Positions 23,447 through 34,587 of a stretch of DNA of 64,000 bases are shown piece by piece. The notes below the pieces were generated by a model that was not told where the DNA came from, did no database searches, and saw nothing but the letters and a program-made list of their open reading frames with translations. The stretch's first letter is position 1, and every line of letters starts with the position of its first letter. A program made the position numbers and the translations under genes. The stretch comes from Bartonella florencae (lineage in GTDB: Bacteria > Pseudomonadota > Alphaproteobacteria > Rhizobiales > Rhizobiaceae): contig NZ_HE997452.1 in the NCBI RefSeq assembly GCF_000312525.1, forward strand, positions 104,519 through 168,518, given 5' to 3'.

Positions 23447-25111
23447 TTATTCTGCGCGTCTTGCTTGAATATGTGCTAATAACCCTAATGTTGAACTATC
23501 GCGCTTATTTGCTTTGTTTTCTCCACGCAGTATCGGTAACAGTTCATTTGCTAATTCTTTACCAAGTTCTACACCCCATTGATCAAATGAATTAATGTTC
23601 ATCAAAATACCTTCAACAAAAATGCGATGCTCATAAAGTGCAATGAGACGACCAAGCGCAAAAGGTGTCAACAAATCCTGAACCAATATAATATTGGGAC
23701 GGTTTCCCTCAAAACTTCTATGAGGCGCTAAATTATCTGCTTCATGCTCACTCATACCATTTTTTAACAGGATACGCCGAGTATCTTCAACACTGCGTCC
23801 TTTCATGAGAGCCTTTGATTGCGCTAAACAGTTCGCTACCAACATTTCATGCATAGAATGTAAATTTTGCTCATGCCCTTTTACAAATAAAATAAATTCT
23901 ACAGGAATAACATCTGTTCCTTGATGCAGAAGCTGAAAAAAAGCATGTTGACCATTTGTCCCTGAATCCCCCCAAACAACCGGACAACTTGAAAAATTTA
24001 ATGGTTTGCCATCCAAAGAAACACGCTTACCATTTGATTCCATATCAAGCTGTTGTAAATAAGCTGGAAAATGCCCCAAACGCTGTGCATAAGGAATGAT
24101 AGCACGTGATGTATAACCACAAATAACACGATGCCAAAACCCTAAAAGAGCAAATCGAATAGGAATGTTTTCATGCAACGACGCCATTTTAAAATGTTGG
24201 TCCATTTGTAGCGCGCCCTTGAGAAATTGGCGAAAATTCTGCCCCCCTATTGCTAACATCACAACAAGACCAATGGCAGACCAAATTGAATAACGCCCTC
24301 CAACCCAATCCCAAAATCGAAAAACTCTTGCAAAATCTATGTCAAATTTCGCCACTTTATCAAGAGCACTAGAAACAGCAACAAAATGTCTACCAACAGC
24401 CTTTTCTCCTAAATGTGAACGAATCCATTGACGCGCAACTTGAGCATTTGCAATCATTTCTGCTGTTGTAAAGGTCTTAGAAGCAATGACAAACAGTGTC
24501 GTTGCCGGATTCAAAACAGAGAGAATATCAGAAATGTGTGCACTGTCAGCATTAGAAACAAAATGGCAATGTGGACCATCATGATAAGGTTTCAAAGCAC
24601 GTGTAACCATCGCAGGTCCAAGATCAGAGCCACCAATACCAATGTTAACAATATCACTTATCTTCTCGCCACTGCCCCCCTTATAGCTGCCATTACGTAC
24701 TTCTTTAGAAAATTTTTCCATATCATGAAGAACAGCCTGAATATCCTGAACCAAATCATGGTTACCCAACATGAAAACTTCATCAGCAGGCAAACGTAAT
24801 GCAACATGAAGAACTGAGCGTTTTTCCGTTGTATTAATGGATTGACCGGAAAACATTGCTTCACGCCTGCCTAATACATCTGCTGCAACAGCTAAATCAT
24901 CTAGCAGTTGTAATGTTTTTAACGTCACACCACATTTTGAAAAATCAAAAAGGAGATCATCAAGCCTTAAAGAAAAACGGGAAAAACGTTGCGAATCTTC
25001 TAAAAAATGTCTACGGACATTACATACACCATCCTTTGTGGCATGTTCTCTTAAAGCTTGCAAAGCTGTCTCAAAAGCTTTTTTATTTTGAATCAATAAG
25101 CCATCTCCCAT
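23447..25111 (-). CDS. pgi: Glucose-6-phosphate isomerase
   Basis: 554 residues from the ATG at 25111 (ATG 25126 also possible). It interconverts glucose-6-phosphate and fructose-6-phosphate in the cytoplasm. Motifs: VNIGIGGSDLGPAMV near residue 155, VIASKTFTTAEM near residue 210, RFWDWVGGRYSIWSAIG near residue 270, and the C-terminal WGVELGKELA. Length is normal and no catalytic region is missing. It points toward the prophage left end with about 0.5 kb of AT-rich DNA between. Confidence 0.97.
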   Translation of the reverse strand: MGDGLLIQNKKAFETALQALREHATKDGVCNVRRHFLEDSQRFSRFSLRLDDLLFDFSKCGVTLKTLQLLDDLAVAADVLGRREAMFSGQSINTTEKRSVLHVALRLPADEVFMLGNHDLVQDIQAVLHDMEKFSKEVRNGSYKGGSGEKISDIVNIGIGGSDLGPAMVTRALKPYHDGPHCHFVSNADSAHISDILSVLNPATTLFVIASKTFTTAEMIANAQVARQWIRSHLGEKAVGRHFVAVSSALDKVAKFDIDFARVFRFWDWVGGRYSIWSAIGLVVMLAIGGQNFRQFLKGALQMDQHFKMASLHENIPIRFALLGFWHRVICGYTSRAIIPYAQRLGHFPAYLQQLDMESNGKRVSLDGKPLNFSSCPVVWGDSGTNGQHAFFQLLHQGTDVIPVEFILFVKGHEQNLHSMHEMLVANCLAQSKALMKGRSVEDTRRILLKNGMSEHEADNLAPHRSFEGNRPNIILVQDLLTPFALGRLIALYEHRIFVEGILMNINSFDQWGVELGKELANELLPILRGENKANKRDSSTLGLLAHIQARRAE

Positions 25112-25306
25112 GGTCTTATTCCCCATTATAACAGGCAATGAAATTTATATACAAACAATAACAAAACAGAGAGCGCCTCCTTATATTGTTAGCCATTTTT
25201 ATTGCTCGCATACAAAATGAAGGGGTACAAAAATGGAAAGATAAGACCCGAAAACGACATTTTTAAAACAATAGTAAAAAAAATCAAAGAGTTCCCAGCA
25301 AAAATA

Positions 25307-28300
25307 TTATTTAACTTGGCTTAATTCTTTTGCTAAAAGCAAGCTTTCTTCTGCTTTTGGTGATATAAAACGCCCAAGTAAAAGATAAGCAACAGGTGTT
25401 ACGTAAAGGGTGACAAGTGTTGCCAAACCTAAACCACCAACAATTACCCAACCCAAGGCTATACGCGCTTCTGCACCAGCACCTTTTGCTAAAACCAAAG
25501 GAATACCTCCTAAAATAGCGCAAATCATCGTCATACAAACCGGACGAAGACGAATATTTGCTGCCTCTTCTATAGCGTCACGAACACTCTTACCTTGATC
25601 ACGCAACTGATCTGCAAACTCAACAATAAGAATACCATTCTTAGCCATAATACCAATCAACAAAATCAAACCAATTTGACTATAAATATTAAGGCTTACG
25701 CCGCTCAAAAGCATAGCAATTGCAGCACAACCAAGCCCTAACGGTACAGTAGCCATAATAATAAAACCCGAAACAAAACTTTCAAACTGCGCTGCTAAGA
25801 CCAATAAAATAATGATAAAAGCAACACCAAAAACAATAATGAAATTTGAAAAGGTTTCGTTAAGCGTTGCGGCACTCCCTAAAGGAATAATATACTCTCC
25901 ATCAGACAACAGAGGAGAAGCACTTTCTTGAACAATCTGGTAAGCTTCTCCTAAAGAAAAAGTGGGGGCAAAATTGGTGCTTAAAACAACAGCATTCATG
26001 CGTTCTTCTCGTTTTAATTGGGGTGCAATAGCTTTTTCATGCAAATTTGCCACAACTGAGAGAGGAACATATTTATTATCTTTTGTTTTTAAGAAAACAT
26101 TTTCCAAATGAGCAGGATTGTTAATAGGATTTTTACGCGAAGTAAGCTTTACATCATAAGAGCGGTTATTGACATGAATAGAACCTATTTTCTTTCCATC
26201 TAATATTGTTTGTAAAACATCGCTAATATTGGTGACATTAATTCCTAAATCAGACGCTCTTTCTCGATTAATTTCAATAAAAAATTGTGGTTGTGTTGCA
26301 TCAATAGCAAGCCGTGGACGCATAAAACGGGAATCTTTTTGCAAAACATTGACAAGCTTATCAGCAATAGACTGCAATTTGGTGTAATTATTTCCAAGGA
26401 TTGCAAATTGCAATCCTTGCCCAATTCCAGAAGTTCCTAAAGAATTCCCTTGGGCAACAAATGCAAATACTGCCGGAAAAGCTTTCAATTTTACATTAAT
26501 ATCTTTTACAATTTCTTGTTGGCTACGCGTACGCTTCTCCCAAGGAGAAAACAATAAAACGAGAAAAGCTGTATTAGGTGATCCCCCAATTCCCGCAATG
26601 GAATAACTGTTAGCAATTTCACCTGAATCATACAGTGGCTTTAAACTTGCTGCAATTTGCTCAACCTGCTCATTGAGATATTGTGTTGAAACTCCCTGCG
26701 GTCCATTAATAACCATAAGTACAACACCTCTATCTTCTTCTGGTGTAAGCTCCTTTTGTATTTTCATATAACTTCCAGCACAGAACACTAAAAAAACAAG
26801 TGATGCAAATACGACAATCCAAGGATGAGTTAAACATTTATGCAAATAATAAGCATAATTTCTGCTGAAAAACGCTCCTAAATTGTCTAGAAAAATGAAA
26901 CGATATTTTTTTTCTTCATTTCCTTTAACTTGTGCTTTAAGAAAGCGTGAAACAAGCATAGGACAAAGAGTCAACGCAACAATAGAAGAAAACAGTACAG
27001 AAACAGCTAAAACAAAACCAAATTCCCTAAAAAGTCCACCTACTTGCCCAGGAAGAAAAGAAATTGGCACAAAAACAGCAACCAAAGTCAATGTCGTTGC
27101 CACAACAGCAAAAAACACTTCTCGCGTTCCTAAAACTGCTGCCGATCGGGTTCCTAATCCCATATTTCGCCACCGAACAATGTTTTCTAAAACAACTATG
27201 GCATCATCCACGACAAGACCTGTTGCTAAAACAAGCCCTAAAAAGGTGAGAATATTCAATGAAAACCCTACAAGATAAATGGCAGCAATTGTACCAATCA
27301 AAGCGATTGGAATAGATAAAGCAGGAACAAGTGTTATACGAAAATCTCTTAAGAAAAGAAAAATGACAAGAATAACGCTCAATACAGCAATGAATAACGC
27401 GACCCCAACCTCATGAAGTGCACTTTTAATAAAGATTGCATCATCATTAATAATATCTACATGGACAGAAGGTGGAAGGATAGTTTTAAGATGTTTGAGA
27501 ACTTCTTGAACCCCTTCAGAAATACTAAGAGTGTTAGATTGTGCTTTACGTACAATGCCTAATCCAACGCCTGTTTTACCATTAATGCGAAGAATAACCT
27601 TTTCTGTATCCGGTGATAAAGTCACATGTGCAACATCGCCAACGCGTACATGAGGTTTTAATATAACTTTTTCAAAAGCTTCTGGTGTCGTCAAACGAGC
27701 GGTTGCACGCACAACTAAAGCCTGTTTAGAATTACGTAATGATCCTACAGGTGCATCGATAGACATATTAGAAAGAACACGCGAAATATCTGCTACTGTC
27801 AAACCGTAACTCGCGAGTTTTGCTTGATCAATATCAACTTGAAAAATCTTTGTATGTGCACTGGCAATTTGCACATCACCAACACCTTCAACCGCAGAAA
27901 TTGCGTCAACAATTTTCTCATCTACAATTGTTGTCAAATCATCAATATTCATTGTTGATGAAGTGACAACGATATACATCATTGCAGATGCATCTGCATC
28001 TGCTTTGATAATCAAAGGAGCATCTGCATCTTGAGGAAGAGCATATGAAATGCGAGAGAGAGCTTCTCGAAGATCAGAGGCAGCAACATTCAAATCAACA
28101 CCCACATGGAACATAATCTGTACACGAGAACGACCAAAAGAAGATGTTGAAGAAATCGTCTTCACTCCTGCAACACGAGATACTGTATCCTCTATAACTT
28201 TTGTAATTTCACGATCAATGGTTTCTGCTGATGCACCAGAAAAAGTTGTCACTATCGTCGTCACTGGTATATCTACATCTGGTAATTCACGCACATCCAC

Positions 28301-28441
28301 ATTCATCCATGCAGCAAACCCTGCAAGCAAAATCATCGCATTCAAGACAAAGGTTAAAACTGGTCTGCGAATAAATAACGCAATATAACCACCTTGTTTT
28401 GACTGTGCTAAAAGAGGTTCTGTTTTCAACTCTCCAGCCAT
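25307..28441 (-). CDS. RND efflux transporter (AcrB/MexB family, HAE1-type)
   Basis: 1044-residue inner-membrane proton/drug antiporter. The N-terminal membrane helix with DVRELPDVDIPVT, then porter domain, LATGLVVDDAIVVLENI (TM4 with the proton-relay Asp pair), EEDRGVVLMVINGP, and GIMAKNGILIVEFADQLR are all in place. Twelve membrane segments are expected. Its ATG overlaps the stop of the membrane-fusion partner (TAATG), so the pair is one operon. No outer-membrane channel gene is adjacent. Confidence 0.93.
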   Translation of the reverse strand: MAGELKTEPLLAQSKQGGYIALFIRRPVLTFVLNAMILLAGFAAWMNVDVRELPDVDIPVTTIVTTFSGASAETIDREITKVIEDTVSRVAGVKTISSTSSFGRSRVQIMFHVGVDLNVAASDLREALSRISYALPQDADAPLIIKADADASAMMYIVVTSSTMNIDDLTTIVDEKIVDAISAVEGVGDVQIASAHTKIFQVDIDQAKLASYGLTVADISRVLSNMSIDAPVGSLRNSKQALVVRATARLTTPEAFEKVILKPHVRVGDVAHVTLSPDTEKVILRINGKTGVGLGIVRKAQSNTLSISEGVQEVLKHLKTILPPSVHVDIINDDAIFIKSALHEVGVALFIAVLSVILVIFLFLRDFRITLVPALSIPIALIGTIAAIYLVGFSLNILTFLGLVLATGLVVDDAIVVLENIVRWRNMGLGTRSAAVLGTREVFFAVVATTLTLVAVFVPISFLPGQVGGLFREFGFVLAVSVLFSSIVALTLCPMLVSRFLKAQVKGNEEKKYRFIFLDNLGAFFSRNYAYYLHKCLTHPWIVVFASLVFLVFCAGSYMKIQKELTPEEDRGVVLMVINGPQGVSTQYLNEQVEQIAASLKPLYDSGEIANSYSIAGIGGSPNTAFLVLLFSPWEKRTRSQQEIVKDINVKLKAFPAVFAFVAQGNSLGTSGIGQGLQFAILGNNYTKLQSIADKLVNVLQKDSRFMRPRLAIDATQPQFFIEINRERASDLGINVTNISDVLQTILDGKKIGSIHVNNRSYDVKLTSRKNPINNPAHLENVFLKTKDNKYVPLSVVANLHEKAIAPQLKREERMNAVVLSTNFAPTFSLGEAYQIVQESASPLLSDGEYIIPLGSAATLNETFSNFIIVFGVAFIIILLVLAAQFESFVSGFIIMATVPLGLGCAAIAMLLSGVSLNIYSQIGLILLIGIMAKNGILIVEFADQLRDQGKSVRDAIEEAANIRLRPVCMTMICAILGGIPLVLAKGAGAEARIALGWVIVGGLGLATLVTLYVTPVAYLLLGRFISPKAEESLLLAKELSQVK

Positions 28442-29580
28442 TATATATCCTGCCCATTAGCTTCTGATTGTTTTTGTTGATGGGCTGTAACATCATTAAA
28501 AATAACCCTGCTTCCTGGATAGAGCATCTGAACCCCTTGAATCACAACTTTATCATCATTTTCCAAAGGCGCTTTAACTAACACCTGATCTGCTTTATGC
28601 TGAACAATTGATACGGGAATGGACTCTACTTTTCCCTCTCTTACACGCCAAACGAATGATCCTTTATTATTCCATTGAATGGCAAGAGGATTTACCACAG
28701 GGAAAGAACCACCATGAAATTTAAGCGTTGCTGTAAAAGACATACCAGACATGAGGATATCTCTTTCGTTATTGATTTCAACTTGGATATGAAGTGTGCG
28801 ACTTTCTGAATCAACAATATTATCAATCGCATAAATATGACCAACAAAAGTCTTATCTGGCTGTGCCGTTAATGTTGCCGTGACCTTATCCCCTTTATGG
28901 ATATACGATGCATAGCGTTCAGGAACCCATATATCAACTAAAATACGTTCTCTATTTTCAATCCGGCCTATGACAGTATTAACCGTCACAGCATTCCCCT
29001 CATCAATGGGTAAAATACCAACAATTCCGCTAATTGGTGAACGAATTGTCCGCCGATCAAGTTCTAATTCAGCATTACGTAAAGCCAAATTTGTGTTATC
29101 CAACTCTAAGCGGGCAGTAATTTCTTGAACCTCTGTTGCCGTCTTGCTCATACGTAATTTAAGGATACGAGAAAGTGTTAATGCACTATTATCACGTTGT
29201 ACTTTTGCTTTTTCAGCTGCTATTTGTTCTTTTTTAGAATCGAGTTTTATAAGCACATCACCTGCTTGTACTCTCATACCAGCTGACACAAAAATCTTAT
29301 CAACAATACCTGATGACCAAGGTGTCAATTCCACAGAAGCTAATGCTTTTCCACTGCCAAGCGCATTTAGCTGTTCATAAAAATCTTCAATTTTCACAAG
29401 ATCAACAACCACATTCATTGGCGGTCGTTCCGCCGGTGTTTTTGAGATTTCATGTGATGCATTTGTGGCTTTATCCACGATAGAAATGCGTTGTTGTGAA
29501 CTTTGTTTCCCTGCCCAATAAGTAATCATCAAAATGAGAATGAGAAATACCCATGGAAAGGTCTTTTTTAACAGCTCCAT
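28441..29580 (-). CDS. RND efflux membrane-fusion protein (AcrA/MexA family)
   Basis: 379-residue periplasmic adaptor. An N-terminal hydrophobic segment (PWVFLILILMITYWAG) anchors it. Biotinyl-lipoyl half motifs (GIVDKIFVSAGMRVQAGDVL near residue 89; RTIRSPISGIVGILPIDEG near residue 175) flank a helical hairpin, followed by beta-barrel and membrane-proximal parts. Its stop overlaps the start of the RND transporter gene. Confidence 0.92.
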   Translation of the reverse strand: MELLKKTFPWVFLILILMITYWAGKQSSQQRISIVDKATNASHEISKTPAERPPMNVVVDLVKIEDFYEQLNALGSGKALASVELTPWSSGIVDKIFVSAGMRVQAGDVLIKLDSKKEQIAAEKAKVQRDNSALTLSRILKLRMSKTATEVQEITARLELDNTNLALRNAELELDRRTIRSPISGIVGILPIDEGNAVTVNTVIGRIENRERILVDIWVPERYASYIHKGDKVTATLTAQPDKTFVGHIYAIDNIVDSESRTLHIQVEINNERDILMSGMSFTATLKFHGGSFPVVNPLAIQWNNKGSFVWRVREGKVESIPVSIVQHKADQVLVKAPLENDDKVVIQGVQMLYPGSRVIFNDVTAHQQKQSEANGQDI

Positions 29581-29943
29581 ACCTCTAACCTTGTTGCACC
29601 AATGAATATGTTAACTTTTCTGAAACAGTCCTCAACAGTTAAATCCGAATTTCATATAAAAACCGAACTGCAGATAGTATAAACTTACCCCCCTGTAAAA
29701 AACATATCTCATCTTTTATTTGACTATCTTTCGTAAATTAAAACGTCAAGTTAACTATCGTTCACATATCAAAGAAACTATTATAAAAAATCTCAGCAAA
29801 ATCAGAAATATAGAGAAGCTTTTTTAAAAAGCTCACATTAACAGAAAGATAAAATTTTTATTTTCACCAAGTTTCACTTGCAATTCCTCTATGAAACGAT
29901 TAGGAACCCTTTGTCATAATAAGATGGAAAATTGAAAATCTAT
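29581..29943. other. Intergenic region upstream of the efflux operon and tRNA-Arg
   Basis: AT-rich, no credible gene. It must hold the minus-strand promoter of the efflux operon and the plus-strand promoter of the tRNA gene, but no convincing boxes are called. Confidence 0.5.
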
Positions 29944-30020
29944 GCACCCGTAGCTCAGCTGGATAGAGCACCAGACTACGAATCTGGGGGTCAGGAGTTC
30001 GAATCTCTTCGGGTGCGCCA
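29944..30020 (+). tRNA. tRNA-Arg (anticodon ACG)
   Basis: 77-nt tRNA with encoded CCA. Acceptor GCACCCG pairs with CGGGTGC; D arm GCTCAGCTGGATAGAGC; anticodon stem CCAGA/TCTGG around CTACGAA, giving anticodon ACG (A34 is normally edited to inosine); T arm with GTTCGAATC. Confidence 0.97.
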
Positions 30021-30643
30021 CTCTCTCATTCCTCATTATTTAAGAGGATGCTTCTTTGTTGGAATATTTACCATTCTGTAATGATTGCATTGCTAGAAAA
30101 CAGAATATCCATTCTTTTGATTGTAAATCAAAAAGACTTCCTGAAATGTTTTTAAATGCATCAGATTTCCAATATGTTTTTATGCCTCTAAAGAATTCTG
30201 TTACCTTGTAATGACTCAAAACAAAATATTCTTCTCTTTATTTTAATTTTAAGAGCCTTTAGAATTTTAACAAAAACTTCTTTCACAAAACCTCCAGAGT
30301 TATGACGGCCTTTCTTATCAAGATATAGAAAACCTGAAAGAATGGACTATTTGGAAATCAAGAAAACAATAAATACAGGACGTCCCCATGAAAAATTTAA
30401 GACTGTGGTATCGTTTTTTTAAAAATCCTCCATTCTTTCTAAGCTTGTGAAAACGAAAAATCTCGCGATTCTTTTTCATAAAAATAATAAAATTGCTTGA
30501 TTTTTTCCGCTTTGGTTTTCCCTCTTGCACAGTATGTTATCGACCTCTATGATATCTTCCAACTCTATATTCTATAGGTTCTCTCGTCTGATGATAGTAC
30601 ACACTCTTAATGTCAACAAAAGCCAAGTTTAAAGAATTTTGCC
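30021..30643. other. Intergenic region between tRNA-Arg and fhs
   Basis: 623 bp of AT-rich DNA. Only short open frames without ribosome binding sites are seen; nothing recognisable. Confidence 0.5.
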
Positions 30644-32316
30644 ATGCCTAAAACAGATATTGAAATTGCTCGTTCTGCTCAAAAGAAACATATTACTGAA
30701 ATTGCCAAAAAAATTGGTATTACACATGAAGATCTTATTCCTTATGGACATGATAAAGCTAAAATTTCTTCTGCATATATAAAATCACTCAATAAAAATC
30801 CGGATGGTAAACTTATCCTCGTTACGGCTATTAACCCAACACCTGCTGGAGAAGGAAAAACGACAACAACAGTTGGTCTCAATGATGCTCTCAATCTTAT
30901 CGGAAAAAAACTATAGCCGCCTTGAGAGAACCATCTTTAGGTCCCTGTTTTGGTATAAAAGGTGGTGCTGCTGGAGGTGGCTATGCCCAAGTTGTACCGA
31001 TGGATGACCTTAATTTGCATTTTACTGGTGATTTTCATGCGATTACGGCTGTTCATAATCTTCTCGCCGCAATGATAGACAATCATATTTACTGGGGAAA
31101 TAATTTGAATATTGATCCCCGCCGTATTGTTTGGAGACGAGTCCTTGACATGAATGATCGTGCATTGCGCGATATTGTTACTTCCCTAGGTGGGGTCACT
31201 AACGGTTTTCCTCGTCAAACAGGTTTTGATATTACTGTTGCATCAGAAATTATGGCACTTTTTTGCCTGGCCGAAAATTTAGAAAATCTTACGCAAAGAC
31301 TCAAAAAAATTATTGTTGCCTATCGTTATGATAAAACACCTGTGACAGTTGCTGATCTCAATGCGGAAGGGGCAATGACTGTTCTCCTTAAAGATGCCAT
31401 GCAACCCAACCTTGTACAAACAATTGAAAATAACCCTGTTCTTGTTCACGGAGGTCCTTTTGCCAATATTGCTCATGGCTGTAATTCAGTTATAGCAACA
31501 AAAACCGCTTTAAAACTCGCCGATTATGTTGTCACAGAAGCAGGTTTTGGAGCAGATCTTGGAGCAGAAAAATTCTTCAATATTAAATGTCGACAAGCAG
31601 GGATCGCACCAAGCGCAACAGTGATTGTCACAACAATTCGCGCATTAAAAATGCATGGTGGTGTGGACAAAAAGAAGCTGACAGAGGAGAATATTACAGC
31701 TTTACAAGAGGGAGCAGCTAACCTTTTACGACATATCAAAAACATGGAGCACTATGGCATCCCCTGTGTTATCGCTCTTAATCATTTTGATACCGATAGC
31801 GATGCTGAAATAAGCACATTACAAAAAATAGTTGCAACAACTGGACACAAAGCCATTGTCTGCAAACATTGGAAACAAGGTGGAAAAGGCGCAGTAGCAC
31901 TTGCACAAGAACTTGTTACTTTGATTGAAGAAAAAGATTGCCATTTTAAAGTTCTGTATCAAGACACACTGCCACTCGTTCAAAAAATTAACGCTATTGT
32001 AAAAAATCTCTATGGTGGTCGTGGAGCTGTAATCGCTGACCCTCTTCTCAAACAGCTTGAATGTTGGGAAAAAGAAGGTTATGGTGCATACCCTATTTGT
32101 ATGGCAAAAACACCCTATTCCTTTTCTGCTGATCCCACTCAATACGGCGCTCCTGTTGATTTTGAAATTCCTGTACGTGAAGTTCGTCTGTTGGCAGGTG
32201 CAGGTTTTATTGTTGTCATTTGCGGAAATGTCATGACTATGCCTGGCTTACCGCATTGCCCTAGCGCTGAGAAAATTTATCTTGACGAAAATGATCAGAT
32301 ACAAGGGCTTTCATAA
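30644..32316 (+). pseudogene. fhs: Formate-tetrahydrofolate ligase gene, frameshifted at a poly-A run
   Basis: Codes for the ATP-dependent ligase that makes 10-formyl-tetrahydrofolate. The first 90 codons (to GKKL) include [18 protein letters not shown], the ATP site, and stop at 30914-30916. The remaining ~464 codons ([20 protein letters not shown] onward) are intact in the frame reached by a -1 shift at GGA AAA AAA (A run 30904-30910). One more A would give [10 protein letters not shown] and a ~557-residue enzyme. Either a real inactivation, a sequence error, or slippage-dependent expression. Confidence 0.85.
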
Positions 32317-32536
32317 GCTTATACCCATAAGCTCCATCATTCATTACGGATAGCACCTAATAACAAAAAAATAGAATTTTAAAAAGCGATATAGACAAAC
32401 ACCTTCTTTATGTGATATGTAGGTGCGTATTGTATGTATGGTATGTATATATGATATGTGTCCTTTTGGATATCTCTTTAAAAGAGAGTGGGTTTTTTCC
32501 TATTATTTATAAAACTGAAACAAAGCAGGATAAATA
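32317..32536. other. Spacer between fhs and rpsU with TATG-rich tract
   Basis: Low-complexity TATG/TGTATG sequence at 32411-32461, then a small dyad TCTCTTT/AAAGAGA (32473-32487) followed by a T run, perhaps a weak terminator for fhs. CAGGA before the rpsU GTG acts as its Shine-Dalgarno. Confidence 0.45.
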
Positions 32537-32770
32537 GTGCAAGTACTCGTTCGTGATAATAATATTGATCAAGCGCTACGCGCGTTGAAAAAAAAGATGC
32601 AACGTGAAGGTATCTTCCGTGAAATGAAAATGCGTGGTTATTATGAAAAACCATCAGAAAAACGTGCTCGTGAAAAGGCTGAAGCTGTTCGCCGTACACG
32701 CAAGCTTGCTCGTAAGCGTGCACAAAGGGAAGGTTTTGTTAGTAACGGTCGGACTTCTGCAGTAAGATAG
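32537..32770 (+). CDS. rpsU: 30S ribosomal protein bS21
   Basis: 77 residues from a GTG start at 32537 with CAGGA about 7 nt upstream. [20 protein letters not shown] is the bS21 N-terminus and the C-terminus is a strongly basic helix ([15 protein letters not shown]). bS21 sits at the 30S platform near the anti-Shine-Dalgarno region. Longer than the E. coli form, as is usual in Alphaproteobacteria. Confidence 0.97.
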   Translation: MQVLVRDNNIDQALRALKKKMQREGIFREMKMRGYYEKPSEKRAREKAEAVRRTRKLARKRAQREGFVSNGRTSAVR

Positions 32771-34017
32771 TAGATGTTTGTTGGCATCTTAAAGAGTCAT
32801 ATAAGCAGTTGAATGGATAAATCATTAGGCTAGTTTGTTTGATATGGTAAACGGTTTTTCTTTATCGCTGTAATTATTCCTCTATTTTTTTAAGCAATGC
32901 ATTGATTTTTAATAATAATTTATTCTTTTATAGTGAATCAGATTCCCAGTATCGTAAAATTCTCTTATTTCAAACCCTCTTATAAAACCAATTAAAAATT
33001 AAAATTGTTTCCTTGCGCATCACAAATGGAGCTGGTGTGTGGGTATAGGGTGTTTGAGAAAGAAATATCTCTTACGAGCACTCTCAGATGCTACTGGCTG
33101 TCAATATTGGGGGCTCGTAAAAAGTATGATCGTGCTGGCTTGCTTCTTCATAAGAGTAAGGATGGTGGTGCACAGTGATATCTAAGCATTCAGACTCTCT
33201 CAATCAACTCAAATCGGGAAATATAAGCCAACTATCACAATATGTAATTGTGTGCACAAAGAATATAATATCGATCACACAACTTTCCTCTTCAACATTC
33301 ATTAAATGAGATGATAAATTCTATAACTTTTAGTATTTCATAACAATAGAGTTTCTCGTCTCATTTCTGGAACTAATAGGCATTTATAGAACCCTTATGC
33401 CTCTTCCTATGCTTATAGCATTGCCAAACTGGATAGCACTTACTTTATAACTTGAAAAGCTTGTAAGAAACGTAGGTATAAAGAATCACCTTATGTTTGT
33501 GAAATAATAATTTAGTTCCTCGTATCTTGGCTTATTCTCAATATTACAGAATACTTTTGCATTTGGTTGATTTACGAATACATATTTTATTCATCCTAAA
33601 GCTACTCTTCAAGTTATCTGCTGATCTCTTTACTGACCTGTTATTGAACAATTTTTTGATAATACCAGTATAACTGTAGCATCATTTATAAAACAAATCA
33701 GATAAAGAGATATAATACTCCCCCCCAATCTGTCATACAAAAACAGATATAACACGGACGAACCTAAAATATCTTCAATATTTATTGCAATCATACACTC
33801 CATGAGATGTCACGAACGATCTAAAAACACATTTTTGTAAATAAAGAAAACATTAAGAATGTTTAAATTTTTATCTTAACTTATCCTATAATTTTTGTAA
33901 CAATTTCTGCATTGTTTAGATCTCTTTAACTAGCAGTGTGTCATAGCTCTTTTATCAGTTTTCACTATCTTCCAGATCTTAAATTGCCAATATAAAAAAG
34001 AAATAAAAGGTTTAAGT
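32771..34017. other. 1.25-kb intergenic region without genes
   Basis: No open frame with a credible start and composition. The stretch 33120-33180 resembles 23385-23425 in short words (GCTTGC, then CTTC, TAAG, GATGGTG), hinting at a dispersed degenerate intergenic repeat. Nothing else is recognised. Confidence 0.5.
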
Positions 34018-34587
34018 GTGCAATATTCTTATTGGTTCCGATTTTTAGTGCTTACATTACATTTCTCCATAGCAGGATTCTTGATATTCAGTTTCCCTCG
34101 TTTTCTGCACGCACAAACACTCAATAAAAATTCTGGGGAAAATCTAGGACAAAGTGGCTTACCACTTCCACGATTTGCTTCCATTAAACCTACCCGTGTG
34201 AATGTGCGCATCGGACCAGGAAGCAATTACTCTATTATCTTTACTTATAAAAAACAGGGCCTTCCTATTGAAATCATCCAAGAATACGATCAATGGCGCA
34301 AAATTCGTGACGCCGAAGGTGATGAAGGCTGGGTATACCAATCGCTTCTATCAGGAAAACGGACCGCTATAACTATTCCATGGCAAAAAGATAAAACAAA
34401 AAGGCTGATGCTACGCAAAAACCCTACAGAAAATGCAGAACTGGTGGCAGAAGTAGAACCTAACGTCATTGGCAATATTCGCCAATGCAATGGACATTGG
34501 TGCGAACTAAATATTAATAATATTCGAGGATGGCTTCACCAAACTCAGTTATGGGGAATCTATCCTGATGAAAAAATAGAAAAATAA
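34018..34587 (+). CDS. Exported SH3-domain protein
   Basis: 189 residues from a GTG start with AAAAGG upstream. The N-terminus is a signal peptide or anchor (LVLTLHFSIAGFLIFSFP, then LHAQ). A bacterial SH3 domain follows: RVNVRIGPGSNYSIIFTYKK near residue 59, WRKIRDAEGDEGWVYQSLL near residue 99, and a second, SH3-like repeat (MLRKNPTENAELVAEV, WCELNINNIRGWLHQ). Probably periplasmic and cell-wall associated. Confidence 0.85.
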   Translation: MQYSYWFRFLVLTLHFSIAGFLIFSFPRFLHAQTLNKNSGENLGQSGLPLPRFASIKPTRVNVRIGPGSNYSIIFTYKKQGLPIEIIQEYDQWRKIRDAEGDEGWVYQSLLSGKRTAITIPWQKDKTKRLMLRKNPTENAELVAEVEPNVIGNIRQCNGHWCELNINNIRGWLHQTQLWGIYPDEKIEK

